From NCBI GenBank assembly GCA_900618425.1, contig UZAN01039509.1, forward strand, positions 43,216-107,215: a DNA stretch of 64,000 bases. The letters run 5' to 3'. The DNA comes from Echinostoma caproni (taxonomy: Eukaryota > Platyhelminthes > Trematoda > Plagiorchiida > Echinostomatidae). The translations under genes were made by a program, and so were the position numbers. Under the pieces are notes generated by a model. That model was given only the letters and a program-made list of their open reading frames with translations, did no database searches and had not been told where the DNA came from. Below are positions 47,801-59,363 of this stretch, one piece after another (positions within the stretch are counted from its first letter, which is position 1; every line of letters begins with the position of its first letter).

Positions 47801-48483
47801 GCCGTGTGAAAAGGCTAATTCACTCCTCCCTTCCACTTCGCAAAAAAAATCAGAGTTCAACTGAAGCCGTTGTGTGAGGGAATAAATAATAAAGCATTTC
47901 GGAAAATGGTATAACATATTTCAAATGTTGAAAAGCAGTATATTTCCTGTAAAAAGTATATTTGCTATATTACAAAATGGTGCAATGAAAAAATGTCATA
48001 ATCTTCCGGAAGGAAGCATAATTTCGACAATTGAATGCCCTTTCAAAACTTACTGGCAATTATGTGGTTAATTTGTCTACACACCGTTACCCGTGATCAT
48101 CTTTTGCTCAGTACATCCCAACGCATTCAGCTACAAGGTCGCATTTATTGTATTAACTAATTTTGAAACTGGATGCGGTATTTACCTCCTTCAGTTTCGC
48201 CCCCTAAGTCTTTAGAGTGATGCACAGCAGCAGAAAATAAGAAATAACGGTAAACGACCATCCGAGTTAATCTCCTCAAACAGTTTGGCAAAACAACACT
48301 GTCGTTTGCTTTTCTGCCTTGTACATCAACCCTTGTGCTCAAACCAGTGGGTAGTATTTTAATTGAAATGTTCTTTCGTCAGAATCTGTCACTCGTTTGC
48401 AACGTTTAATGCGCATCACTAATTACCATCGGAATGAGTGCGGATGTCATGTCAAAGTCTCAATGGAAATTATGGAACATGGT
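47801..48483. other. no firm gene; weak minus-strand exon candidate at 48157-48342
   Basis: The minus-strand frame 48157-48342 ends at a GGAG|GTAAAT donor-like site, but has no recognisable family. Confidence 0.3.
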
Positions 48484-48686
48484 TGTAGTGATTGGTCATG
48501 AACTATGAACTCTTTTGTTTTATTGAACACGATATCCTTGTATATTTCTGATTTCCGCCTATTACAATTCCATTCCGCTTCTGAGTTGACTTCTGATTTC
48601 GTTTTGCGTCCAAGTTCTGGAGCGGACTACCAGTGCGCGGAATCCGATACGTAAAGGAAATACAAGTACGAGTACGAACCACAACA
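48484..48686 (+). repeat. 5' LTR (203 bp)
   Basis: Starts TGTAGTGATT and ends CACAACA. It matches 52484-52686 without gaps, with about 15 substitutions, most of them in the 3' half. Confidence 0.93.
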
Positions 48687-48688
48687 AC

Positions 48689-48704
48689 TGGCGTCGCAGT
48701 CATT
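48689..48704 (+). other. primer binding site
   Basis: TGGCGTCGCAGTCATT begins two bases after the LTR. As the reverse complement of a tRNA 3' end it reads ...TGACTGCGACGCCA. Which tRNA this is could not be decided without the species' tRNA set. Confidence 0.7.
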
Positions 48705-48712
48705 TTGAACCA

Positions 48713-49744
48713 ATGGAGTCCTGTAATTTGGAGAACTTGAATATATATGCCAGTGCGCGCGAAGTCGAAGACTATCTTGAACGGTTGGAGATTTAGTGTA
48801 TTACGCGGAAAGGACTCGATGGAGAACGCAAAACGGCTTATTTCCTAACGGTCATCGGAAAGGATGCATACTCATTGTTGAAGAATTTGGAATTCCCAGA
48901 CTCTCCTATATCGTTGTAGTATGAATCCCTGAAAACCTTGCTGCTGAAGCATCTACAGCCGGCTAATTTCGAAGCTGTTGAACGAGCCAAATTTCATTCA
49001 CTCACACGTGGTGGAAGCCAACCTGTACGTGACTTTATTCTTCAAACTTCAGACTCAAGCATCTCGTTGCAACCTCGGAGATCAATTGCAAACCCAATTA
49101 CGTGATCGATTNGCCCGGAATTACAGCAAAAGCTCCTGCTCATGCATGATTGCACACTTCATTTGGCTACGGCAGTCTGTGAACTGTACCAAGACGTCTG
49201 TGACATTATTTGTGATGAATTCAACTTGTTGTTCGACGCCAGCAATTCCAAACGGTCACCATCCGGACGAAAGCGGTTTTTCGAAAAGGGCTCGAAAATA
49301 CCAAGCAACATCAGTTCTCCGGCCCGCAATGATCAATGGATTCAAAGATGGAACAAGTGCAATTCCTTTGGTCTAAGACATTCGCGGTTATCCTGCAGAT
49401 TTCGAAGTGCCAAGTGTCACAATTGCGGTAAGCTTTGCCACATCCAATCTGTCTGTAAAAGTGCGAAGTCGTGTCTTGCCAAACGTACGACTGTCCATTC
49501 CTCTAAAGATTTATTGTGTGATTTACAGTCCTTAACTCTAGCCAGTACCAGTTCACGTCCCTCTCGCCATATCACTGGCGACTTCATCACTAATGACTCC
49601 ATTCACCATACATTCGTTATGGACACCGGCAGTGTTGATTCTTTCATTTCCAACAAGGTATTTCGTCAGTTAAACCCCCAGTTGCACTTTCCCCAACAGA
49701 CATTTCAGTTAAGGGAATTCCGGGTAATTTTTTGCCCGTCTTAG
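48713..49744 (+). pseudogene. gypsy gag and protease, interrupted
   Basis: It starts MESCNLENLNIY at the first ATG after the primer site. The capsid-like part includes AYFLTVIGKDAYSLLKNL and FHSLTRGGSQPVRDFI. A CCHC zinc knuckle CHNCGKLCHIQSVC (about 49418-49460) would bind the genomic RNA. Next is FVMDTGSVDSFIS (about 49617), the aspartic protease active site with DTGS. Stops TAG at 48794 and 48917, a frameshift near 49040 and an N at 49113 break the frame. Pol continues in the frame one base back, so a -1 shift may have been used originally, or this is another lesion. Confidence 0.88.
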
Positions 49745-52504
49745 GATCATGCGAAATGCTTCTTAATGACGATAAATCACAAACATTTCACTGCCCGTTT
49801 TTGGTTATTGATTTCGACATTTCGATAATTGGTTTGAATTGTATGAATCATATGCATCTGTCACTTTCATTCGTGTCTAACTCCCATCAATCACTCCTTC
49901 GTCACTTAATACTTGAATGTTCCAAGGCAAAGGGTGGTATCAAAATGACTCCTGTGAGTCTCGAAGTGACCGGTTCTCCGGTGTTTATGAAACATCGGAT
50001 TATCCCACTTGGACTTCGTGAGCCCGTAAAAAAGGCGTTAGATGAAATGGTAAGCAAGGGAGTTTTGACACCCGTAAATTCTTAGGCTTGGGCCACACCA
50101 AGTGTTACTCCACTAAAACGAGACGGGAAGACTCCCAGGATATGTGAGGATCATCGAGTCACTGTGAACGGACACCTGAAACAGTCTAGTTGTGCCACCG
50201 TAGAACCAGAAGACATTCTGCACCAACTTCATGGATTTAAATTTTTCACTAGTCTAGACTTGAAAGATGCATTTTTTCAAATTCCTCTTGATGAAAAGTC
50301 TCGTGAACTCACGACTATTAACACACCTTTTGGTTTATTTCGCTACAACTTTCTACCGTTTTGACTCAGTGTTTCTCCTGCTATTTTTCAAACTACCATT
50401 AATTCCATCATTTCTGGCTTACACGGTGTCTGTGCCTATCAGGACGATATAAATGTTCATGCGCCTAGCAGACACTTACATGACAAATGTTTGAGTGCTT
50501 CGCTTGAAAGATTCCGTTCTCATAATGTTTCTATTAACCCTGATAACTGTACCTTTGCTACGACTAAACTTTCTTGTTTAAGTTATTTGGTTGATGAATC
50601 CGGATTTCGTCCTGACCCTAATAGATTTTCTTCGTTGACTAATGCTCCATCTCCCAAGTCATTCCATGAACTTCGTTCTTTAATTGGTTCTTTACAATAC
50701 TATTCCAAGTTTATCTCTAACTTTTCAACCCAAGCTGCTCCATTGTTCGATATACAGTCACAGCAAACATTTCGGTGGACTTCGGCCCAGGAACGTGTCT
50801 TGAGGAATTTACTTTCCTTTTTATCTACCAGTGCTGTTTTACGTCGTTTCTCCCCACTATTACATTCTACCGTCATCACGGACACATCGCCCGTTGGAAT
50901 TGGAGCTGTGTTGGAGCAGAATGGTCATCCGGTGCTGTGCATCTCACGCAGACTCACGGCTGCCGAATGTGGGNNNNNNNNGGGTATTCCCAAACTCAAC
51001 GAGAAGCTCTAGCTGTCTATTGGGCTGTCACGCGTATGCCAAGTATTTTTATGGTACTCATTTCACTATTGTAAGTGATCATGAAGCCCTGCAGTTCATT
51101 TACAACCCTCAACGTTCCCTGGCTAAGTCATCTGCTGCCATGGTGCAACGATGGAGTATTGCGTTATCCGCTTATTCCTACGACATCCATCATCGCAGTA
51201 CGCAGTCCATTCCACATGCAGACTATCTATCACGCTATGACATCCCAGAGGAGGCTTCTACGGGTGATTGTCTACTCAATCAACCGCTCTCGGTAAGCCG
51301 AACTGATCTAGTTCGCGAGACCAGGAAATATTACCACGCTATCATTTCCTGTGTCCGTCGAGGTTGGCGAGGTGATATCAAGCGTTGATTTCCGGAATTC
51401 TATAAACGTCGTGAGGAAATTTCTGTGACGTGTGATGGTTTCTTGTGCTACAACGATCGCATTATCGTACCTCCGACATTACGTACTGCTGTTCTCAATG
51501 ACTTACATTCCGATCATCTCCGCATTGAAAAGATGAAATCTCTTGCTCGTCTCACATGCTGGTGGCCTGAATTGAATCATGATCTGAATCGTGTTGCTAA
51601 ATCCTGTGCTGAATGTGTGCACAAAACTCAGATACAGCCTTTGAAGTGGACTCCGTGACCGGTATCATCCGAGTTATGGTAAACAATACATGTGGATTAC
51701 TGTGGTCCATTCTTTAACAAGTGTTACGCATTGGTGATCGTTGATTCCTATTCCCGTTGACCAGAAGTGTACTTTGCCACAACTCCCAGTTCAGAATTTA
51801 CTATTCGAGCACTGAGGAAAACTTTCAGTAGAGAAGGTGTCTCGCATGCTATCGTGACTGACAATGGAAGTCATTTCACTGCCAAGAAAGTTACTGATTG
51901 GTTGAACTCCGTGAGTTTTCGGCATGTTCTCACTCCACCCCGACATCCGCAATCCAATGGCGCAGCTGAAAACTTCGTATGCACGCTGAAGAGTGCCATT
52001 GCTTCTTTGAATCCCAATACATTCAACGAACTGGACAGAGGCGTTGATAACTTTCTGATGCAATACCGTAACTCAGTACATTCAACTACGGGACACAGTC
52101 CAGCAAAGCTGTTTACGATTCGAGTACTTCGAAAAGATCTTCTACGCTTACAGTCTGCGGAAGTCGTGTATCATCGTGGTAACGATTAACGACCCTCCAG
52201 GGGCATTGTACTGGACAATCTGGGACAAAGCATATGTCGCATATTGGATTTAGATGATGGCACTGTACATCGCAGACATGTAGACCAAGTAACTTGTAAT
52301 TTGCCCAATCCTGATACTAGTTGTGAACCTACTAATCCTTTTATTTCTGAGTGTTTTCCAGAGGAATTACATCCCCGTTCAAATGTCGAAAACAGTACAG
52401 AAGAACCCAGAAGACCTGAACGATTACTCCTCGAAGCCCGCCCTGATTACAGAAGAACGGAGCTTCATTCAAGCTGCGGCGGATGTGGTGATTGCTCATG
52501 AACT
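49732..52504 (+). pseudogene. gypsy pol (RT, RNase H, integrase), interrupted
   Basis: RT: VKKALDEMVSKGVLTPV, FFTSLDLKDAFFQIPLD (catalytic Asp), RYNFLPF followed by TGA, and CAYQDDINV (YQDD box, about 50432). RNase H: FRWTSAQE, then VITDTSPVGIGAVLEQ, REALAVYW and TIVSDHEAL. Integrase: H-x3-H and C-x2-C zinc site (LHSDHLRIEK ... CAECVH), DYCGPF, VTDNGSHF and NGAAENF (the catalytic D, D, E), and a C-terminal tail with DDGTVHRRHVDQV. Stops lie at 50083, 50362, 51386, 51656 and 52187, and a 1-base frameshift near 51030. Several stops replace residues expected to be Trp or Gly by single substitutions. Confidence 0.93.
50974..50981. other. assembly gap (8 N) inside RNase H
   Basis: Flanked by GGG on both sides. 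If the N run and one GGG are collapsed, the conserved text AAECGYSQTQREAL reads through without a break, so probably no bases are missing. Confidence 0.85.
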
Positions 52505-52686
52505 ATGAACTCTTTTGTTTTATTGAACACGATATCCTTGTATATTTCTGATTTCCGCCTATTACAATTCCATTCCGCTTCTGAGTTGAATTCTGATTTC
52601 GTTTCGAGTCCAAGTTCTGGGTCGAACTATTAGTGCGCGGAATCCGATACGTATACGAAATACTAGTCTGAGTACGAACCACAACA
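52484..52686 (+). repeat. 3' LTR (203 bp)
   Basis: Partner of 48484-48686. The tract just before it (AGAAGAACGGAG, about 52450) is the nearest purine-rich stretch; it is not a clean polypurine tract directly at the boundary. Confidence 0.93.
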
Positions 52687-52691
52687 ATGGT

Positions 52692-53570
52692 GCTTTTATT
52701 TGTGCCTCTTTTGAAATTAACCGTTTATAGAGTATCAAGCTTGGGTTAGCCCATTCGGTTGTTCAGAGGCACCAAGCACTCGTGATCATTCATTTATCTT
52801 TCAACAGAACTCGGGCACACACACCGCTAATCCGTGCAACCTTTTAAGGTGGCCGGGAACATCCTGGTGTTCAGTCAATCAGAGACCTTACGAATAATGG
52901 AGAATAATGAAGAAAACCCGACCCATTAGTCGGTTCTTTTTTGAGTCTCATTTGCAGAGCATACTCATGATTTAGTGTACCCACCGGAAAGACAACTGAC
53001 TAACCTTCAAATTGAAATTTGAAAACCTCATCGATCAATGATTAACAGCTTTAGCGGTGATTTGTAATTGTGACTTGGCTTCCTGATACATTTTGCCTGC
53101 ATTACTCGAAGTCAAAACTTAAACATCGGAGNATGTGCTGCATGTTGTTGTTGTTATTGTCTGGGGCGTAACTCAACATATTAGCATGTATCTCTTGAGA
53201 CTATTTGGTTAGGCCATTTCCACCCACTGATGTCCCCTATTTATTCTACTAACAAGCAAGTTCGGAACAGTAAGCGGAGCTGGAAGAAATGCATCCAGTC
53301 TAAACGATTATTCATCTGGGAATGCAGCTCATTCTAAACTACCTATATCTTATCTGTCGTTTTTGCTAACTATCTGATCAATCGATTTCATTTTACTAGA
53401 GAAACAGATACAAAGACACAAACATCCTGGTTAAACCAATAAAACAAATAGATAATACCATTGGCAGCAATGTATTGCAAGCGGTAATTGAATTAAAAAA
53501 TGGTCTTATCAGTTCAGTTCAGCTAAATCTGGATTGAAGTTGCTTAAAGCAGCGTATTCGACCCATGATC

Positions 53571-53606
<36 letters not shown>

Positions 53607-54334
53607 GAGGAACATATTCATTTCTTTGCAACACGTGGTATCTAAAAAATAAACATTAATATACTCTACAACCCCACGTGACCAGTGAAATTAATGTGAA
53701 CAAGGAGTGCAGTTTTGCAAGTTTTTTTCGCAAAATGTTTGATGTCACCGACAGGAGATTCAGCATTTCGATTATGGTCAGATAGAAATTACGAAAGAAA
53801 TGACTCAGAAAATAAACCACCTTTTTTCAATCCCGAAAACAACACACTCCAATTTCCGATTGCAGGAGTGTTGAGGTATACAGTTTACAACACAGTTGCA
53901 CAGACATTGCTAATTTACTAGTGTTGTGAGATACTACTCACTTGTGAGTAGTCGGTAACTTTCAATGATTAAAAATAGAACAAGACCATCCAGGACCAAG
54001 TAATATATTTGGGAAGAATAAACACTGCCTGCTATACCCATTGCCCCATGTGTCGCGATGTGCTGCGAAGGCATGTTTCTGATGAGCTTTTCGTGTTATG
54101 CATCCAAAATTAGTGACCCTCCATCTGTATTCTGCAATACAGAACTCTCCTCGACCAGCACCGCATTTTCGGAATATAACACTAGGAGTTATTCCAAAAC
54201 ACCCAACGAAGAGAGGGAAATAAACAACAATGCCGGATGGAAATTGTAAGATTGCAATCCGAGGAATATGGCGATTCCCTGTTTGAAAGATCAATCATAG
54301 GTGTCAATCATTCGGACTATTAACTTAAGTATTA
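52692..54334. other. no gene recognised; AAT microsatellite
   Basis: Besides the microsatellite there is a minus-strand frame of 110 codons at 53962-54294 with no family match. A single N lies at 53132. Confidence 0.4.
53571..53605 (+). repeat. (AAT)n microsatellite
   Basis: About 11-12 perfect AAT units. Confidence 0.95.
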
Positions 54335-55956
54335 CAGGTACTGATCGAATGCGGGAAACATGACTCCCATTCTGGAGATATATTTCAGCTGCCAACATCA
54401 TACGTGTATATCGGTAGCTATGGGTAAATAGTATTTATTCCCAACTTTATCCCCGAGTGTAATTTTCTCAGGTTTCTTTTAACAACGTTCAAATCCCAGT
54501 GACCTTGAATGTCACTATAACATTTGCAGTAGTTAGAAAGCTACTGCTCAGATATGAATTTCTAAATAGCTTATTTTTTCGTTCAGTGCACATTATATAA
54601 GTCAATTACTGAAAATGTACTAGCTCACACAAATTGACACATTTTTTGGCCACAAAGTTCTCATGTAACATCCCTCATCCGAAAGGGACTAATAATATAT
54701 TCTAAGAAACAAAAATTGACCTTCGACAGATGACCTTGACCTCATTGAATGAGTGTTTTATAGTGTTACTACGCTTAGATTGAATGAAGTACCCATTCGA
54801 ATTTTGCATATAGTTGAAACCGAGGAACAATGTATACGAGAGGCGCACAAATCCGACAACGCAGTTCTTGGATTTTGCAGCTACTCTGATATTCACATAA
54901 GTTCAGTTAATTGCAAATCAACGGAATTCTTCTGGAAATAGATAAAACAATCGATCCTATCGAAGCAAGGCGATGGTTGCAGTCGATCACAGTTGATGAA
55001 AGCTGCAAACCACGAACACGGAAGATAGTCCAGGTGAACAAGCCGCAATTTTCACACATTACCGTTTGGAAAACGATGCCACAAATGGAACTCCGAGCTG
55101 AGGTCACCTGATGTGAACGCGCTATTGAACACAAAACCAAGGAGAGCACGCATCAATTTAACCAGCAAATTCAACTCGCGTCGCCCATACATTTGACGTC
55201 AAAGGAACAATGCAGCAGACAGAGAAATCTACTCTGTCGACCGCGGGTTACCAATGAATTATGCTTCGGCAGTCAGAATAAGTAAATGACCGTTTTCACC
55301 CAATGAGACGAATGGGAAACAAATACTGAGCGTCCTGTTGTTGGTCTCCCATACGAGTCAATCTGCATAGCGCGAACGTTTTGCACTGACTGAGTAGGTG
55401 TTCGATAAGTGTCAGTCACTCTCAAAATATCATTCAAGGAAGCCTTATTTTTTCCAGATCACGGTTAGTACAACATCTCGCTCAATGTTCATAGTAGGAT
55501 CTCATTAATTATTTGTTTCCCAGATTTATGCAATTTCTGGATGGGTTAAATTTGGCGTCACATTCAATCAACTATCTATCATTCAGTACTTGTAATTAAA
55601 AACTAGTCCCTGTTAGAAACACGGATAAGTTATCTGTCTCAACAATGGTTTTTAGTGACCAGTGTGTGACATGCATTAAAGCAAACTGGCAAGTGCTTTC
55701 TTATAGTAAACTTGGTGGACACCGTAAAAAAACAAGAGGCGCCAGTGCTCAAAAATAAAGAAGGGTGAATAGATCATTGACAAAATGAAAGTACGATACT
55801 TTCAACGTGCCTAGAATTCATTTTTATTAGTATCGATTTGTTGTGTGCAATATGGTGCAATGTCAAATGTTTAACCCGGGGAATGAGGCTCGAAACAGGA
55901 AGTGTTGAGAGAAATGAATATGATGAAAGTCACGATACTGCACGAGTTGAATCAAT
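54335..55956 (+). mobile_element. Tc1/mariner element, copy 2 (decayed)
   Basis: It begins CAGGTACTGATCGAATGCGG after a TA (54333-54334), matching the left end of the element at 32820. Its right end (AGTCACGATACTGCACGAGTT, about 55928-55948) matches the right terminal repeat of that element. In between, the leader region (54335-54560 against 32820-33050), transposase exon 1 (about 54950-55195 against 33560-33790) and the 3' coding end (CTTGGTGGACACC, near 55711) all align. Frameshifts, stops and divergence of the final bases make it dead. The stretch 55200-55690 aligns poorly. Confidence 0.78.
54950..55200 (+). pseudogene. Tc1/mariner transposase relic
   Basis: In shifted frames it reads as the middle of exon 1 of the copy at 33357: TVWKTMPQMELRAEV corresponds to IVRKTMAKFDLQLRS, and the downstream RRARINLTSKFNSRR corresponds to RKARINFANEFKSRR. 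The catalytic FTDE segment is lost just after this point. Confidence 0.7.
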
Positions 55957-56049
55957 ATATGTATTGCTGTTATTGTTGCTGGTATTTTTGTTGTTGTTCT
56001 GAGGTCAAAACGATTTTCAAGTTGGATGGGTAAATTCGAATGCGAAAAG

Positions 56050-56195
56050 ATCAGTGCTTCCGGTGTGGCCTCGTAGCTCAGCTGGTAGAGCATGCGCGTA
56101 CAAAGTGTAGGCGGCGTCCATGCGTGGGTTCGATTCCCACCGAGGCTACTGAACTTTTCACAATCGACATACAAACTTAAAATCTGCCAATTAAC
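56050..56195 (+). mobile_element. tRNA-derived SINE, family 2
   Basis: It aligns over about 130 bases with the minus-strand repeat at 21611-21750, from GATCAGTG before the head to TTTCACAAT after it. The head folds as a tRNA (separate entry). An open frame on the opposite strand across it (56309-55863) yields the peptide GGNRTHAWTPPTLC, which is only the repeat read backwards. Confidence 0.75.
56067..56147 (+). ncRNA. tRNA-like head of the SINE (not a standard tRNA gene)
   Basis: Acceptor stem GGCCTCG (56067-56073) pairs with CGAGGCT (56141-56147), D stem GCTC/GAGC, and T arm GTGGG-TTCGATT-CCCAC (56124-56140), all perfect or with one G-T pair. An anticodon stem TGCGC/GTGTA (two G-T pairs) encloses GTACAAA, giving a nominal ACA anticodon. 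The variable region is 14 bases, too long for an ordinary type I tRNA. The second copy at 21.6 kb shares the same flanks, so a SINE head is the better reading. A and B boxes look functional. Confidence 0.6.
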
Positions 56196-58835
56196 TATTT
56201 GAACGATTTTCAAGTTGTTGAATCCAAACCAAACGTTCGATATAGCGGCATATGAGAATTCATCAAGCATACCTGAACGCAGACCAGCTAACCTGAACAC
56301 GATACGCACACTCTTGTATCATTGCACTGGCATAATAAAGCTCAATCGAAAGTCAGTCCTCGACTGCACACAAATGGTTGCACAGCTTTGCCGACAAAAC
56401 ATCGTTCCAGATACCTTAGTGCTTTGAATGTTGCATACATCATAAGCATGTTCACTTTGGACCGTGGTGAATAATAAAATTGTGTCTGACCCCAAGTGTA
56501 TGACGGAACAAATACTAAACTGATTCTTGACTCCGATCAAGCAATTCACCCAATACAATGCAGACACAACCAACAAATCGGTTTCCTTCGACTGGGAAAT
56601 GCAATCCATCGAAAAGCCACCAAACTTACTTTGACCCGAAGTCCATATTCACAATACGTCCAAATTTGATGCTTGCATTTTTCAGCACCCGGCCTCTGTC
56701 TATACTTGTACTATAATACGGACGTACCTCGGGCTGTCGCAGCACAGCGAAGTGAACAGACATGCACAACAGGTATCCTTCAGCTCGAGACGCTACAAGG
56801 CCCGAGGAGGGGAACAAACGACGGCGGGGAACGACGGTGTAGGATGGAGAGTCCATCGGGACACGAAGTGATGAGGAAACACTGGCTGACCGGTCCTCCG
56901 TAGTTGAAATACAATCACTCACGAGAAAATATAACTGGCACAGTTACCAAGCAATAAAGAACAAGGGATAAAGTGAATGTTTTTTTAATAATGTGATGAG
57001 TACAAAAGAAACAATAATTTTGAGAGCGAATGTGTTTCTTACCCCTCTATCTATTACTCACTTACAGCGCATATTATATCACAGGTAAGTGACAATTTCG
57101 GGAGCAGGTGTTGCGCAAAAAGTTTAATTTATTCGCAAGTGGGGTTAATCTGGGTAGTCCTATCATTTGGGGCTAATATCATAACAGTTTTATGAATTAA
57201 CTTCCTCTTCGTGAGACAGAAACTAGGGTTTTAGCACTCGCTTTCCGGACGTTTCTGATGAGATACAACGAACAAAACAAGGGGTGATCGCCTACCCTGA
57301 CGCTTTCATTATGTAAAAGTGCACAAATTGTTTAATAGCAAATAACGATTAGGTGGGTTCTACAGGAAACCCCCGGTGCAGACACCTACCATGCTCAATA
57401 GTGGATTCAATGTCTCTGAGTAGGTGATCGGAATGTGAAAAGTGCATTGCTGTCGCAGGAATACAGGTGGTTAATGGTTGTACAAACTGAAACTGAACTG
57501 ATTGCTGTCCGTGTGGTTCTGCATCCTAATTAGTAGAGCCGACCTCGTACAAGGGCCATGACAGCATTTATGGCCCGGCTTAAATCTCATTTTGCAAGCC
57601 AAACATACAGCAAATGCCATACATTTTTTGGTTAAACAATGGAAAACGAACGAACACTTCGACCTTCGAGTTTTATGTTTCCACACAAATCAACATTAGC
57701 AAATCGCCTCTCAATTATTAGCCAGCAAAACCATATCTGACAGTTATTTGACGCATCGGATCAATTGTAGAGAAAGTCGAGTTACGGTCACTCAAGGGAC
57801 GAAATACGCCCACGTGTTTATTGCTTCGAACTAAGCCAGTCAATGCTTCTGGTATTATGAGGTTGGCGGCATGTCGCCACGAACCGTGCGCGTCCGCAAA
57901 TAACCAGATTGTTTTTTAAGGGCTTTTCCGTCGAAAGCAAACTACTGACTTCAGCGCATTTCATTGAAACCACTTCTTTTATTTTCCGGGATTAAATTAG
58001 TCAATTTACGCCACTCGTATGTCAGGTAATTTATATACCTGTTCAATAACTGTGGTATTCATCAAAACAGCGAGTTCCACCGTTCTTCTGTAACTCATTT
58101 ATTGCATCATTGTCTTTCTATCACCAGAAAGTTGTGCCATCAGTATGATTGCCATTGATCATTGTATATAAGAGGGTAAACGCAAATACTTAAGCAACAG
58201 ACTTCACTGAGAGCTCAATAAAATGAGCTATCGATTAAAAATCCGTCAACAGTGCTTATGTATTGATGGCGCACATAGAGCAACCTTGAATTTTGAAAAA
58301 AGGAAATTGAGTCAACTCGAGTCCAGTGTATGGTTTATGCGCACCAAAAAGGTAATTATTCACCAGTCACATTAGAACCAATATAACTATTTTTATAAAT
58401 CAAGAAAACGAAAACACCAGAACTGTGGAAATCAGGGATAACGTAAAACAATTTACGATATGAGTGGGTTCATTTACGAATAGGATCGTGATATTATCAC
58501 GGATGTTTATCGTGGGACAGGATTCTAACCGATTAGCATGACAGTTCCTTCTGAGAAGTGAGAACAGAATGTTTATCCTTTCAGATGAAGTGACAGGTAT
58601 TTTATATGCAGCAGTGGGCCACTCAGCAAGTTTAGAAAGTTTAGGCTGAAGGCGAAGATGACAGATGCATCAGGTTGGCCCATTTCGACCACCAGACCTT
58701 CTGTGAATTTTTATGCACAGGGAATTTTTAAAAGTAGGCATGAGCTGAATACAACTGGAAAAGAAAATGGAATCAGAATGGGCCAGAGTGTAATGCCCCT
58801 GATGTGGAGAATAAGGGAGAGGACGAACGACCAGG
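56196..58835. other. no gene recognised
   Basis: GC-rich patch at 56690-56900 with overlapping frames on both strands. A minus-strand frame at 57471-57686 has a cysteine/histidine cluster (CLACKMRFKPGHKC) that faintly recalls a gag knuckle. No confident call. Confidence 0.35.
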
Positions 58836-59363
58836 TTAACATGTAAAGTCTGGTAGATTGGTGAAATAGCCTGTGAGTATCGCAGTGATAGTATGTGATA
58901 TCGCACTGGAAGACAGAATATTTATTAACTTAAAACTGTCAACACAACTGAAGGTGTAGCTGTACTCCATGGAACGAATTCTGAGAGAACTCTTATTTTT
59001 ATCGAAAGCTGATATAATAAAATGTACCGGAAGAGGGAAGGTGTCTAGTGTGCAGCGAGAGTGGCTGTACCCAAATTGGTTAGGGTTCTGTACGTTAGGC
59101 TGCGATGACATTGATAGAAGTGGCAACTTCTTAGAAAGCTTCAACACAAGAGACGTACATTCAACGAGACGGGATTCAAAGCTTCTCGTTTTAGGCACTG
59201 GAGTGACGGAGGCAGATTTCCAAGAATCAGGTATAATGCCGTTTACCCGGCACTGGTTAAATAGAGTTGTGGGGACTGGCGAAAGTGTGTGAGCGCATTG
59301 CTTAAGGATGGTAGCCCCTAACCTGTCAGGACCGGGTGATTTATTAAGGTTGAGAAACGGCAA
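58836..59363 (-). pseudogene. LINE RT N-terminal half
   Basis: 175 residues with the KSPGPD motif at residues 8-13, PDSWKSASVTPVPK at 45-58 and TLDTF near 105. The usual FDxAFDxVD of motif A is read here as MEYSYTFSCVDSFKL, with the first Asp lost, so the protein would be inactive. It shares text with the plus-strand LINE at 18.3-21.1 kb, indicating the same family. Confidence 0.8.

Larger units (their letters stand above)
48484..52686 (+). mobile_element. complete, inactivated Ty3/gypsy LTR retrotransposon
   Basis: 4203 bp between 203-bp LTRs. The 5 bases ATGGT are duplicated directly outside both ends (48479-48483 and 52687-52691), a target-site duplication proving that the boundaries are right. 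A primer binding site beginning TGG follows the left LTR. The interior encodes gag with a CCHC knuckle, protease, RT, RNase H and integrase, in that order, which is the Ty3/gypsy order. About 15 differences between the LTRs (7 percent, counted by eye) suggest an old insertion. Gag has at least two stops and pol at least five, plus frameshifts and a short N run. Confidence 0.95.

Noticed and set aside
56067..56147. A functional tRNA gene
   Set aside because: The long variable region and weak anticodon stem, plus a second copy with the same flanks at 21.6 kb, make it a SINE head.
55863..56309. 148-codon minus-strand protein gene
   Set aside because: It is the antisense reading of the SINE and its flanks.
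57253..57290. Second hammerhead core (CTGATGAG followed by GAACA)
   Set aside because: No stem II or stem III can be drawn around it, so the match to the core is chance.
57471..57686. Retrotransposon gag zinc knuckle on the minus strand
   Set aside because: Cysteine and histidine spacing does not match a CCHC or CHCC motif closely enough, and no pol lies next to it.
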